The notes under the pieces are model-generated. The model searched no databases. It was not told the origin of the DNA and saw nothing but the letters and a program-made list of their open reading frames with translations. Made by a program: the position numbers and the translations under genes. A stretch of 64,000 bases of DNA from Petrosia ficiformis (lineage: Eukaryota > Porifera > Demospongiae > Haplosclerida > Petrosiidae). The DNA lies in contig OX345636.1 of the NCBI GenBank assembly GCA_947044365.1, positions 248,001 to 312,000 of the forward strand, read 5' to 3'. This document shows, piece by piece, positions 37,602 to 48,751 of this stretch (its first letter is position 1; each line of letters begins with the position of its first letter).

Positions 37602-37861
37602 TTAAAAGGTAATAGTAACTAATCTGTAAGTTATCTGATGATCATGTAGTAATGGTCCAATTGGAATATATTCACAGTTATGACAGGTTGAAACAAGATA
37701 ATTCCACTTACTTGTTCTCTCCTTGGATGCACCTGAATGTTTGTGGTTGCCTTAACATGGTAGTTAGGAGTATCTGTGGAGGTATCACCACTTTCGACAG
37801 ATTGATGTACTCTGCACTGTTAATTAATATATTGTCAATTTTAATGGTTAATTGATCACTA

Positions 37862-38046
37862 TGTATACCTATAGAACATTCTATAGATTCTTTATCATGC
37901 TGTTTAACATGTGTTTAGTATAGAACAATCTAAATTCTTTATCACATGTGTTTGTTATGGAACATTCTAGATTCTTGTACACTATTTAAGCAACTTGATT
38001 TTGTACTTGTTTTATTCTCCAATAAAAGTTAACTCAAACTCTAGCA
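37862..38046 (+). repeat. Ty1/copia 5' LTR
   Basis: 185 bp, begins TGTATACC and ends CTCTAGCA, so TG...CA. It has direct-repeated GAACATTCTA blocks and an AATAAA-like signal near 38020. It is called an LTR because a copia-type primer site and gag sequence follow directly. The 3' LTR was not found. Confidence 0.7.
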
Positions 38047-38060
38047 GGTTATGAGCCCAG
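38047..38060 (+). promoter_or_regulatory. Copia-type primer binding site (initiator tRNA-Met, internal)
   Basis: GGTTATGAGCCCAG follows the LTR without a gap. It differs by one base from the complement of the anticodon arm of initiator tRNA-Met, the primer used by Drosophila copia. Confidence 0.75.
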
Positions 38061-38115
38061 TTCGCTAAGGCTACTGAAAGTAGAAGTGTGGCAGTTTTTT
38101 TCGCTCAGCACTAGT

Positions 38116-38193
38116 AACTATGCTATGTGGAAAGTCCAAGGTGGAATGGCCTTGATTAAGGATGCATAGTTGATGGTACCAAAGAGGCACATG
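38116..38193 (+). pseudogene. copia gag, 5' fragment (interrupted at 38193)
   Basis: Reads NYAMWKVQGGMALIKDA, matching the conserved NYxxWKxQ start of copia gag, then a TAG stop. At 38194 the CACTA-like transposon begins; gag homology resumes after 44916. Confidence 0.7.
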
Positions 38194-38547
38194 CACTGTA
38201 AAAAATGGTGTGCTGTGGACACTAAATAGAGCGTCCACCCCTTGTCCCGATACAGACACTTCATTCTGTGTCTGTTGCACCCTTCAGCATTAAAGTATAC
38301 CAGGGACACTCCTGTAGAGAGTGTACTATAGACTCCTTTAACAAAATTAATAGAACTTAATTGAAAAAATACTTCAAAATTGCAGTAACTCATAAATGAA
38401 CAAAAATAAAAGCAGTAGTAAATGTGAGTTGAGAAATGAAACGGTTTGAGACTTTGAGTATGTATAATTGTTGATTAAATGAATAAATGAGAAATGAACA
38501 AATGAAAAAGTCAAATAGCAAATGGTAAAGTACAATCCTGTACATGT

Positions 38548-40656
38548 TCACACGTAATAATTAGGATATACATGTAGGGCAGTGATGAAGTGTTTCACTG
38601 ATGATGAAACTTTGTCAGTGTTCACATTCAAAAACAAAACTTCCAAGTAAGAAAAAAAATTGGTACAGCCTTTGATGTAGCCGATATTAAAAACAAAATA
38701 GTCTGACAGAAGTATAAATCCAATACTTTCAATATCCACTTCATTGATTACCTGACAATCGACTACAAGGAATGCCTGATTGGAATGATTAATATCACCA
38801 GTTAGAACAATATAAGGCTGAAGCTGCTTCCTTTCTCTAACATTGAAACCATTGTTAGCATCTTCTTCTAATTTTTCAATCTTTTTTTACTTTATACATT
38901 GAAACCATTGTTAGCACCCTAATTGTAGTAGTAAAATGTACTATATGTGTAGGAGTATATGAAAACAAAATAAGCTACCTTGGTAAAGTAAACAATCTTT
39001 TCATCATCTGCACTTGATCTTGCATCAGGTAGTAATAGGGGTAAAATGCTTATAGCTGCCAATGACTTATTTGCTAAAAAAATACAATTGTATATAGTAT
39101 AGGTAATCATAAAAGGTTATATAACATACCGCTCTTATCATTTTCTTTCAACTTATTCCTTAACTGTATCTTATGGGCACACTCCAAAGAAGCCTGCTGA
39201 AGAATCTTTTCTTTCACTCCATCCCACTTTATCTTAGCTGTAGATATTAAATCTGATTTGCCAACAATCCGTTGCATTTCACTTGCAATCTTGTGAATAA
39301 AAATCAAAATACAAAAAAATTAATAGTACATGAAATAATTTATTTCATAATTATAGTATAAAACCATATTTACCTGATTTACACTATTTAGAAAGGGATA
39401 TTTGTTAAAAAGCATCTGGAGATTGTAAGTGTTACTTAAAATATCCTTTCATCGCAAAGGGAATGACAAAGCCATCAATTCTTCTATAATTTGAGGATTG
39501 GGATGGTTCTTCTTATACTCCTCCTGTAAGGCTTTAACATGCCTCTTAAGTGAGACTTCATCATCTCCTAAAAATAAATAACAGAAAGTGAGCTTTAAAT
39601 AGAATAATTTTGCTGACTACACAAACCAGTAGGTATGGATAATGACACTTGAACAGCACTGGCTGGCTGCTTGGGCTTTGCAGAGTAGCGAGGATGTGTT
39701 GCTGTAGCATTGTTTCTTTTCTTTTCCTTGTCCCTCCGAAACTATTTAAAAACATTCTTCAGGGAATTTACAATACTCCCTAAATTTAGAAGCATTGAAA
39801 ATTATTTCAAAGCTTAGTAAAACATACTGCTGGTGATCCTACAGGTGACTTCATAAACAGATATGATTCACCGATTGCCCGACCTACATTTATATAGTCA
39901 TCATGGGTAGGATATCGTTTGTAGTAGCTAGAGCATTGCTGCTGCAATTTTGCCAATAAATGCCCTTCTTGTCACATTTGTCATCTTTGTTGCTCTCAAG
40001 GCTGCTTCCACCTCAGCACTATAATGTTTAGGGAGGGGAAATGGATCTGGCAGTGGTACAGCATCTTCTAATTTTTCAATCTTTTTTTACTTTATACAAA
40101 CATCTTGATTTTCATCAGACTTCTCCATATTTGAGGAAGTAAATTTGTCATCCATTCCAAAAGCTTGTCTGTGGGGTCGTTTACATATCGGAGGTGGTAA
40201 AGGGGCATCATCACTGTCATTTTCACAAGTAAGACTTTCATCAACAGTTGACGTAGATGGCAATGAAGAAAAGTTGTTTTCCCCTTCTTTAGTGATTTGG
40301 TTTACTCCTCTGTTTAGAACACACAACGAATCAGTTTCACTAACTCCTGGAGTTATTGAATTTTCTTCTATTTCTACAGCTCTCCAGCTTAAGCTCGATG
40401 GTGGAGTTACAATTCTTGATGTTACTACAACTTTCAACTTATCTTTAGGGTCAAGAACTTCATCTTCGTCTAATTCGACATACTCTTCCCATTTGTGGCA
40501 AAACTTCTGAAATGACACGTGGATAGCTACATTTCCCTCAAATAAAAACAGTTTTCGAAATTCTCGTTCCAGATATGTAAGGTGGTTTTCAGGATTATAA
40601 TCGGGGATTTTTATGATCTTGCTTCTATCGCAGTACAATAGCAGAATAGCTCTCAT
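38548..40656 (-). pseudogene. Accessory gene of the CACTA-like element (PB1-like N-terminus)
   Basis: Seven probable exons. Exon 1 (to about 40087) starts MRAILLLYCDRSK and has a compact alpha/beta segment ending DPKDKLKVVV, resembling a PB1-type module; then a Ser/acidic stretch. Later exons: about 39830-40067 (LPKHYSAEVEAALR), about 39605-39740 (basic, FRRDKEKKR), about 39372-39568 (DEVSLKRHVKAL), 39128-39294, 38989-39075, 38548 to about 38917 (LQPYIVLTGD, YFVFNIGYIKG). Lesions: TAA at 40087-40089, a frameshift near 39930, TGA at 39449-39451, and a 56-bp insertion near 38860-38900. The product may partner with the transposase; that role is inferred only from the divergent pairing. Confidence 0.65.
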
Positions 40657-40738
40657 CTTCCTAACTCACTCACGTGGTGTTATGCGCATGTGCGTATGCT
40701 AGTAATTTTATGAGAGGCGGAATCAACCTCGACCTATC
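40657..40738. promoter_or_regulatory. Bidirectional start region of the CACTA-like element
   Basis: Only 82 bp separate the start codons of the divergent genes (ATG at 40654-40656 minus, 40739-40741 plus). It includes TGCGCATGTGCG-like alternating sequence near 40685. A shared promoter is inferred; no TATA box is obvious. Confidence 0.5.
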
Positions 40739-43700
40739 ATGAAGTCCATCTGTTGGATCTGCTACAATGTTGCTGCTCCCAATCTAAAGGGTGTAGTAAG
40801 ACATATGTCAAGTGTCCATGCACATGATCCGTACTTTATATTTGCTGTGGAGTTGATGGATGTTCTAGAACCTACTGCAACTTTTATTCATTCAAGAAAC
40901 ATTTGTACCGAAAACATCGAGGAAATCTTGACTTACCTGTACCATTTATAGCTAATGCTATGCCTGAAACAACAAGTAGGGAGGATGAAGCTGTGATCTA
41001 TTTAGATATTGTTGGAAATGAGAGTAGCAGTGGATTAACAGCTTTTCAAAGAACAAAACAAATAGCTCTATTTCTGTTAAAGACAAAGGAAGTAAGGAAG
41101 GTGTCTCAGACATCGTTGGATGGTATCATACCTGACTTCATAGAATTGCTTCAACAGAGGATTTATCAACTGAAAACTAAAGTGAAATCTTATTTAGAAG
41201 TAAATGGAATGAATATAGCTACTTTTGAAGGTCTTGAAAGAATATTTGAAGACCCTCAGAAAAATAACCCTTTTACACAACTTGATTCAAAGTTCCTTCA
41301 AGAGACGTTCTATCGAGAATACGTAAATCTTTTAGTAAGTTTAGTGCAGCTTACTTTTACTTACATGTATTATATATAATATTAGGGTTAATATACAAGA
41401 GTTGTGTGTATATATACAGAATTTTAACTTTGTACATGCATGGTTACAAAATAATTACGAAGTTTTCATTATTTTATATGTAGGAACCTAGGGAAAGAAA
41501 ACTCAGACAGCATATGATACTTGCATGCCATGTGTCTCGACCATATTTAAAAGTATCCCATGATTATATTTATGAGATCCCCTTCCTTGAATCTTTACAC
41601 TCCCATCTCAAAGAGCCCCTTGTGTTCGAAGAGGTACTACTTCTACTAGTTCTTTATAATTAAGTTTAATTTCCTGTGCACTTTAATTGACACATCTTCA
41701 CATATTTTTTACCCATTTAACATAAAACTAACAAACATGAGATCAAATATATTGAATGAAATATAAATTGCTAATCCTTAAATACCTAACTCTTACTATT
41801 ATAATTACATATTAAATGGTCACATGTAATGTAACTACTATTATTCATTCTGTTTTATTGTAAGATTTCTGTGTTAGTACACTGTAGTGTAATTCTTATA
41901 CATGTATAGTTATAACACTACAATATATTTATACATGTATGAAGAAAAGATACATGTACATGTACACAATTGAACAATTTTGTTTGTACATTTTGTACTT
42001 TATACATGTAGGTAATGAGAGGCCATATGCGAATGGATGGACTACTTGGGGACTATTGTGATGGTTCAGATTTTAAACAACATCTATTATTCTCTCAGGA
42101 AAGAAAGGCTTTACAGATATTGCTATATTATGATGAAGTAGAAGTGTGCAACCCCTTGGGCTCAAAAGTAAAGCTTTACAAGCTTGGTATGTACATGTAC
42201 ATTCATTCATTGTGTGCACATTTGCTGACTTTTCTATAGGGCTATTTTACTATCTTCTTGGAAACCTAAGCCATACTTACGCTCCCAACTGAGGTCAATA
42301 AAGCTCCTAGCAGTTGCGAAAGCTACTGTTGTTGTGAAATACGGTATCAATGTTATCCTTAAATCTTTCATGAAGGATTTGAAGGAACTTGAACAGGTAA
42401 TATTGATATTTCAAGTTACCTATATGCTTTTTATTTTACACTCATTTAGAATGGAATCACAGTTAACTGTGATGGTGAAGAGTATGTCCTGAAAGGAACA
42501 CAGTCTTTAGTGTCTGGTGACAACCTTGCATCTCACTATCTTGGAGGTTATAAGGCACCTTCTGGTGCTCTCCGAAAGTGTAGACACTGCATGGCTAAGT
42601 CAGAAGATATGTAGACAAAGGTACTAATAGTTTTGAGCATTATTTTGCCTTTAGTTTGAGCTAACATTAAAATTTCTGAAATCTTCTATCCTTTCTATTC
42701 CTTTAGTTTATTGCTAGTTCATTCCAACCACGAACGTGTGAGACCCATTCTCATCATTGTGCTAATTTAAACGGGCCACTTCATCATCATACAGCTACCA
42801 CATATAGAATCCAGGAAATTTCAATTTTAAATACATCTTAATACTTTCATGTCAATGATGGTCTTGTGCCCGATATAATGCATGATGTATTGGAAGGGTG
42901 TGCACCGTATGAAATGAAAGAGCTTCTAAAGTATTATCATGAGAAAAGAATTGTCACCTTGGGAGAAGTCAATGACCAAATTCAAACGTTTCCATACTCT
43001 CCTTCAGATATTCTAAATAGACCTACATTGATTCCTTTTACAACATTTAACTCGAAAGATCATTCACTAAAGCAGAAAGGTATGTACATGTATATGTATT
43101 TGTGATAAGAATGTTTTTGTATGTTAATTCTATGATTACTTCTTGATTACTCCACTGTTAAGCAATACACAATATTTATGTTACCTTTGTATAGCTGCAC
43201 AAATGTGGTGCCTCTGTAGGCTTCTACCATTGATGATTGGTGATAAAATACCTGATTCTGATGCCAGGTGGATAAATTTCCTTCATCTTTTAAAGATAAT
43301 TGACCTTGTTTTTGCACCAGTGTTAAGTGATGACCATATTGCGTATCTTAGTACTCTAATTGAAGATCACCATCAAGATTTCACTGAACTATATCCTTCT
43401 TACAACATCACACCAAAACTACATTATATCATCCATTATCCTCAGTGGATCAGCAGGTACGTACTTCATTGTAAACTGTATTTGGTATATGTAATCAATG
43501 GTTTTTATTGGTGTTTATTCATCCTTTAAGGTGTGGACCTCTTACCCGATTTTGGTGTATGCGATTTGAAAGCAAACACAACTACTTTAAGGATCTCACT
43601 CATCGAGTCCAGTGCTTCAAAAACATTCCAAAGACACTTGCAAAGCATCACCAACGATTATCTTGTCTCCATTCAAATTCTACTGATGGTAATTCTCTTA

Positions 43701-44641
43701 TTAAGAATACCATTGCTGGCCCTGGTAAGCTAAACTGTATTATTTCACATACTGAACAAGCATGTCCAAAGATACCTGCACATTTATCATACCCTGTATT
43801 TATAGCTTAAGACAAGCATGGCATAATTTTTTTTTTATTCATAATTATTGTTCTTATGGCCTCTGCATTGAATCTGTATAAAGATATGACAATGGCATAT
43901 CATATTTTATTAATTTTGTTGGATCACTTAACTTTGTTCCTCCATTTTTGTAATTTGAAACTGATCATAATTATTTAAACAAAGATTGATGATTCTTGTA
44001 CTGTATACAGCATGTGTTGTTGATCCAGCAGGCCTTACGTATTACTCAGACTTAAAGAACTGTTTCTCTACAAGACAACACACTACAATTACAAGGTATT
44101 AATCAATTTTCAGTCAACACTCTGAACCATGTCATGCATAGACAATATTTGCCACACAAGATAATGAATATGTGTTAATTATGCACAAAATTTCACCTGC
44201 ACAGGATCATTAACATCAATAAGCTATAAAAATCCTCACCATTGTGTGATGAATATCATTTATAGTGTTACTAAGACAATGACAGTAATACACACATGCA
44301 CATGTGAACCACGCTTTAGACAATAACTGTACCTGTTATTTATTTTGCACTTCTATTTTAACAGACTGCAATGGATTGAAGTCTTAGATACACGGTACAA
44401 ACCAGGGTGTGTGGTGATCCTTTCAAACAACTTTCTTCCACAGTTTGGTTCTATTTCAGATATCATCATATTTGAATATTTTCTAGTTTGTGAAACTTTT
44501 CATAAGGATCATTTTAATCATCATTTTCATGCATATGAAGTTAGCCATTATAGTACCCCTTCATTTGTGTTTGTAAAACAGTCTAATTTAGCTGATCATT
44601 GTGTTCTTGGTCTGTATCAACAATTTGTTGTTCTTAAGTAA
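40739..44641 (+). pseudogene. Transposase-like gene of the CACTA-like element (C2H2 fingers, DIMHD family)
   Basis: About ten exons: 40739-41334, 41484-41633, 42013 to about 42184, about 42239-42396, about 42450-42620, about 42707-43079, about 43195-43456, about 43531-43726, about 44012-44094, 44365-44641. Two C2H2 zinc fingers open the protein (CWICY.., then CGVDGCSRTYCNFYSFKKH). Later motifs: DGSDFKQHLLFS, YYDEVEVCNPLGSK, SGDNLASHYLGGYK with CRHC, PDIMHDVLEGCAPYEM, FWCMRFESKHNYFK. Their layout recalls the core of CACTA transposases (MH..E, W..E..). Lesions: single-base frameshifts near 40840 and 42268, TAG at 42612-42614, TAA at 42839-42841. Few lesions over ten exons mean recent activity or assembly errors. 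Confidence 0.78.
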
Positions 44642-44916
44642 GAAATAAACTTCTACTCATTTCATTTCAAGAAAATATAATTTTATAGAGTTGGATTAGT
44701 TTACAAGATAGGATGACTGATAAATGTTGCATGTTCTTTATTTCAACTGTGATGGTGAATTTAAGATAATGAAACTTCCTCATTGATTGGTGTCCAAACG
44801 AAAGTGTCTGTGACACACTAATCCATTTACAAGTGTCTGCAGGACCATCAAATCATTTAGAAACTCCTGGTGTCCAAGCAATTTGGTGTCTTTGGAACAC
44901 TAGTGTTTTTACAGTG

Positions 44917-45260
44917 TGGTCTCGATTCATCAGCCAACATACTTGCCAAGTTTAAAACAAGAAAGGATCATGCATTGGCCATCATAGTTCTGCCCATTGA
45001 ACATTCATTGCTTTATTTACTAGGTGACCCACAGGATCCAGTACAAGTCTGGAAAATTTAGAAGACCAATTCTAGAAGAAAACTTGGGCGAATAAATTAT
45101 CACTCTGTCGCAAGCTCTATTCATTGAAGTTTGAAGAAAAGGATAACATCAAAAGAGACTATACCAGCACTCCTTGGTGATGGTTTTAGCCGACAGTCGA
45201 AGTATGACAAGATTGTCTATCTGTTAAAGACTCTCGAACCAATTCATCGACTTCAGAAAG
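44917..45260 (+). pseudogene. copia gag, 3' fragment
   Basis: The frame gives RKDHALAIIVL, SLLYLLGDPQDPVQVW, then after a frameshift KKTWANKLSL and KLYSLKFEE, a well-conserved block of Ty1/copia gag. It resumes directly after the CACTA-like element. Homology fades after about 45260 (LLKTLEPIHRLQKELQ). Confidence 0.8.
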
Positions 45261-45594
45261 AACTGCAGTCTGGAAAATCATTACTTCATCATGCCTACGA
45301 CTTGGTGAATGTTTGTTTTCTAACAGAGATTTCGTCAAAGTCCAGTGGCATTGTTTTTCTTGGTCCAGAGACATCAGTTATATTCAACATGCTGAAAGAA
45401 TCAGAAGCAGCAATTCTAAAGCTGAAATTTATGAAATTTAATATTGCCTTAGCTGAGACATGGCAAGCAACTTGCCAATGCAATCTCATCCAGAGGTACA
45501 TGTAAATGGTGCTGATGGGCTTTGATAACAAGCTGTTATCTTGGATCTCTTCCAGAATCTAGCACAGTCCTAGCAAATTGAGAACTACACCTCA

Positions 45595-45835
45595 ATGTTT
45601 CAGTCGACTGCAGTTGATATTGTATCGATTAAAGAAGAATTTCAACAATACCTTCAAGCTACACATCCTGGTAATCCAGAAATTAGTATTTTGGAATATT
45701 GGAAAGCAGCTATTAGAAAATATCCACACCTATGTAAAGCTGCCCTAATCTTTCTGTGTGTTTGTATTGGTAGTGTTGATGGAGAGAGAAGTTTTAGCAA
45801 GCTACGAACTGTTCAAGAACTTGACCAATGCTCAA
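45595..45835 (+). pseudogene. hAT transposase C-terminal fragment
   Basis: The sequence ISILEYWKAAIRKYPHLCK then VCIGSVDGERSFSKLRTVQ is the hAT dimerisation region (YW...YP.L, SxxxERSFS). The N-terminal part and termini are absent. It changes into LINE RT sequence near 45850. Confidence 0.75.
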
Positions 45836-45849
45836 TGAGTGAAGAAACG

Positions 45850-46062
45850 TTATACATCTGCGGTTCCACAAGGGAGGATTCTTGGCCATATCCTTTTTCT
45901 AATCTATATAAATGATTTAACTGTATCAATCAAATTTTCTAATCTTTTTCTATTTGCAGATGATGGCAAATGTGCTCTGCCAATAGGAGGATATCCTGAA
46001 CAAACTCATCTACAGTCCGATATTAACTCATTATACGAATGGAGTTGCACCTGGCACGTATC
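45850..46062 (+). mobile_element. LINE RT fragment, left half (split by Ty3 insertion)
   Basis: RT motifs VPQGRILGHILFLIYINDL and LFLFADDGKC (catalytic FADD) are followed by EWSCTWHVS. The sequence stops at GTATC (46058-46062), which is the target duplicated by the Ty3/gypsy element, and resumes at 50368. Confidence 0.85.
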
Positions 46063-46222
46063 TGTGATATCCTGACTAGTTATTAAGTTCATTAATATTC
46101 ATGAGTTTACATGTGACTATATATACTGTGTTTTAATTAATTTATTTCAGTTGTGTCAGTAGAGATTGATATTATAGTTTGTTTTTTTTCATTTATTGTT
46201 GAGTGCAAATTCGGTCATTTCA
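46063..46222 (+). repeat. 5' LTR of the Ty3/gypsy element
   Basis: 160 bp, TG...CA, identical to the 3' LTR except one substitution. Confidence 0.95.
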
Positions 46223-46261
46223 TTTGGCGACGAGGATCAAACAATTGAAGATATTCACCAG

Positions 46262-48751
46262 ATGGCTCACGGGAAACTTTCCACGTTCGATCAACACAGC
46301 GAATCGTGGATTTCATATTCAGAACGACTTGGATACTATTTCACGGCTAACGACATTACAAACGATACAAAGAAGAAGTCGATTTCACTATCGTGCAGTG
46401 GAGCTGCTACGTATGATCTCTTAAAGAACCTTTTGCAACCTGATAGTCCTAATGACAAAACTTACGATGAACTAGTTAAAGTTCTTTCCGATTACTTCAA
46501 CCCCAAGCCGAGCACTATTGTACAACGTTTCAAATTTAACACTCGTGTTAGAGAGGCAGGAGAATCTGTTGCAAGCTATGTGGCAGCCTTGAAGTCGCTC
46601 GCCGAATACTGTGATTATGGAACTAAATTAGACGAAATGGTGAGAGATCGCATTGTATGTGGTATTAATAATTCACGAATTCAAAGTCGATTGTTACAAG
46701 AACGAGACTTGACGTTTCAAATCGCTTTGGACACAGCTCAAGCTATGGAATTAGCTGCCAAAGATATTGCAGAGATGCAAAAAAGAACTGTGACACCGTC
46801 TCAACCAGTTCATAGACTCAACTCGTTTCAGACTCAAGTGGGGAAACAACGAACAGTTTCCGCCGTCGAATGCTATAGATGTGGAGGAAATCATTATGCA
46901 AACAGATGCAAGTTCTTCAGTGCAGTCTGTAGATCGTGTGGCAAGAAAGGTCATATAGCAAGAGTGTGCAGAGGTCGCCCAAAATCTAATTCACCCAGAA
47001 CTAAAACTACAATTTCACAAGGTCAGCCCACACATGTCTTAGAACACAATCCTGACCATTCCCCTGGTACTTCAAACCAGACTAATCAACCTGCCAAGGC
47101 TTACCCCTTGTTTACTTTGCCTGGGAATGGCAAGCCCATAAAGGTCAATGTTAAAATAAATGGTTTTGAGTTGCCAATGGAGGTAGATACTGGTGCCTCC
47201 TATTCCATTATTAGTGAAAGCACTTACCATTCATTACAAACTCTTCCAGAGCTCAAACCAACTGATATTATCTTACACACGTACACAGGTGAAAATATTG
47301 TTATCTTAGGCTTAGTAGATGTAGATGTTTCATATGATGATAAGCAGTTCACATTACCCTTACTTGTTGTTCAAGGTAGTGGTCCAAGCCTTTTCGGACG
47401 AAATTGGTTACAACAGGTTAAACTAAATTGGTCCAGCATAAATGCTGTATTTTTCCAGTCTAAATTGGACACCTTACTAGAGAAACATGCGTCACTTTTC
47501 AGATCAGAGTTAGGATGCTTAAATAATTTTACTGCAAAGCTATTTGTTGACCCACAAGCTAAACCACGATTCTTCAAACCTCGCCCTGTTCCATACTTAC
47601 TCAAAGAAAAGGTACAAAAGGAAATTCAACGGCTTCAAGAGCTAAATATTTTGTCTCCAGTTACCTTTTCTGAATGGGCAGCCCCGATTGTTCCTGTCCT
47701 TAAAACAGATGGAACATTACGACTATGTGGTGACTATAAAATTACAGTAAATAAAGCACTACAACCAGACCCCTATCCATTGCCCAGGGTGGAAGATCTT
47801 TTCGCAGCTCTCACAGGTGGTGTAATTTTCTCAAAACTAGATCTCAGTCATGCGTATCAACAAATTAGGTTACATGAAGACTCCAAGAAATTCACAACTA
47901 TTTCCACTCAGCAAGGATTGTTACAGTACGAGAGATTACCTTTCGGAATTAAAACCGCACCTGCAGTATTTCAAAGATCCATGGAAACACTTCTCGGAGA
48001 CTTACCACATGTTTGTGTTTACATCGACGATATTCTCGTCACAGGAACAGATGAACAGAATCATCTACATAACATTGACCTCGTGTTACAAAGATTAGCA
48101 TCAGCGGGATTAACTCTCAAGAAGTCAAAATGTGTCTTCACTGCAAATTCAGTTGAATACCTTGGACATGTAATTGACAAAAAGGGATTACATCCATCTC
48201 AGTCCAAAGTACAAGCAATTAAGCAAGCTCCACAACCAACCAATGTTACTGAATTGAAATCTTTTCTTGGTTTAGTTAACTATTACCACAAGTTCCTCCC
48301 TAACCTGTCTACATCACTGGCCCCACTACATTCCCTACTACGTAAAAATAGCCGTTGGAATTGGTCTAAAGAACACTCAGACACATTTAATCAAGTAAAA
48401 AACCTATTACAATCTTCTTCTCTTTTAGTCCACTACAACAGCAGCAAACCACTATTGCTGGCCTGTGATGCATCGCCATATGGCATTGGTGCCGTACTTT
48501 CCCATCGCATGGATGATGGTAGCGAAAAACCAATAATCTTTATTTCCCGTACTTTGGCCCCAGCAGAAAAGAATTATTCACAGCTGGAAAAAGAGGCTTT
48601 AGCAAAAATTTTCGCTGTCAAAAGATTACATCATTATCTTTATGGTCGTCACTTCACCATATACTCAGATCATCAGCCACTGAAATACTATTCAACGAAA
48701 ACAAACCAATACCAGCAATGTCTTCCTCAAGAGTCCAGCGTTGGGCATTAA
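46262..48751 (+). CDS. gag-pol, first part: capsid, zinc knuckles, protease, RT, RNase H
   Basis: The first in-frame ATG is 46262 (MAHGKLSTF); the frame itself is open from within the LTR. Gag capsid spans residues about 1-190. Two zinc knuckles follow: CYRCGGNHYANRC (a CX2CX3HX4C variant) and CRSCGKKGHIARVC. Protease has DTGAS. RT has LDLSHAYQQIRL, LPFGIKTAPAVFQ and catalytic YIDD; RNase H has CDASPYGIGAVL and YSDHQPLKY. Gag and pol share one frame without a programmed shift. A single-base deletion at about 48686-48692, at the end of RNase H, throws the frame off and ends it at 48751, separating integrase. The element made protein recently but is probably non-autonomous in this assembly unless the lesion is a sequencing error. 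Confidence 0.92.
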   Translation: MAHGKLSTFDQHSESWISYSERLGYYFTANDITNDTKKKSISLSCSGAATYDLLKNLLQPDSPNDKTYDELVKVLSDYFNPKPSTIVQRFKFNTRVREAGESVASYVAALKSLAEYCDYGTKLDEMVRDRIVCGINNSRIQSRLLQERDLTFQIALDTAQAMELAAKDIAEMQKRTVTPSQPVHRLNSFQTQVGKQRTVSAVECYRCGGNHYANRCKFFSAVCRSCGKKGHIARVCRGRPKSNSPRTKTTISQGQPTHVLEHNPDHSPGTSNQTNQPAKAYPLFTLPGNGKPIKVNVKINGFELPMEVDTGASYSIISESTYHSLQTLPELKPTDIILHTYTGENIVILGLVDVDVSYDDKQFTLPLLVVQGSGPSLFGRNWLQQVKLNWSSINAVFFQSKLDTLLEKHASLFRSELGCLNNFTAKLFVDPQAKPRFFKPRPVPYLLKEKVQKEIQRLQELNILSPVTFSEWAAPIVPVLKTDGTLRLCGDYKITVNKALQPDPYPLPRVEDLFAALTGGVIFSKLDLSHAYQQIRLHEDSKKFTTISTQQGLLQYERLPFGIKTAPAVFQRSMETLLGDLPHVCVYIDDILVTGTDEQNHLHNIDLVLQRLASAGLTLKKSKCVFTANSVEYLGHVIDKKGLHPSQSKVQAIKQAPQPTNVTELKSFLGLVNYYHKFLPNLSTSLAPLHSLLRKNSRWNWSKEHSDTFNQVKNLLQSSSLLVHYNSSKPLLLACDASPYGIGAVLSHRMDDGSEKPIIFISRTLAPAEKNYSQLEKEALAKIFAVKRLHHYLYGRHFTIYSDHQPLKYYSTKTNQYQQCLPQESSVGH

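Larger units (their letters stand above)
38194..44916. mobile_element. CACTA/EnSpm-like DNA transposon with two divergent genes, inserted in a copia gag
   Basis: Both ends carry the 11-bp inverted terminus CACTGTAAAAA, and each is next to the dinucleotide TG (left TG at 38192-38193, right TG at 44917-44918), fitting a 2-bp duplication. Subterminal regions carry repeated GGACAC and CAGACACTT motifs in matching orientation, as in CACTA elements. Inside are a minus-strand accessory gene (38548-40656) and a plus-strand transposase-like gene (40739-44641) from a shared 82-bp start region. The two copia gag halves abut exactly outside these ends, supporting the borders independently. The superfamily assignment is inference from termini and the DIMHD-type transposase. 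Confidence 0.75.

Noticed and set aside
37862..38046. Reading the copia-like LTR as a host promoter region
   Set aside because: TG..CA ends, an adjacent iMet-type primer site and gag sequence explain it better.
40064..40097. Thirty-nucleotide mini-intron (GT..AG) in the accessory gene
   Set aside because: Joining its borders creates a stop at the junction, so splicing would not rescue the frame; kept only as a duplicated segment.
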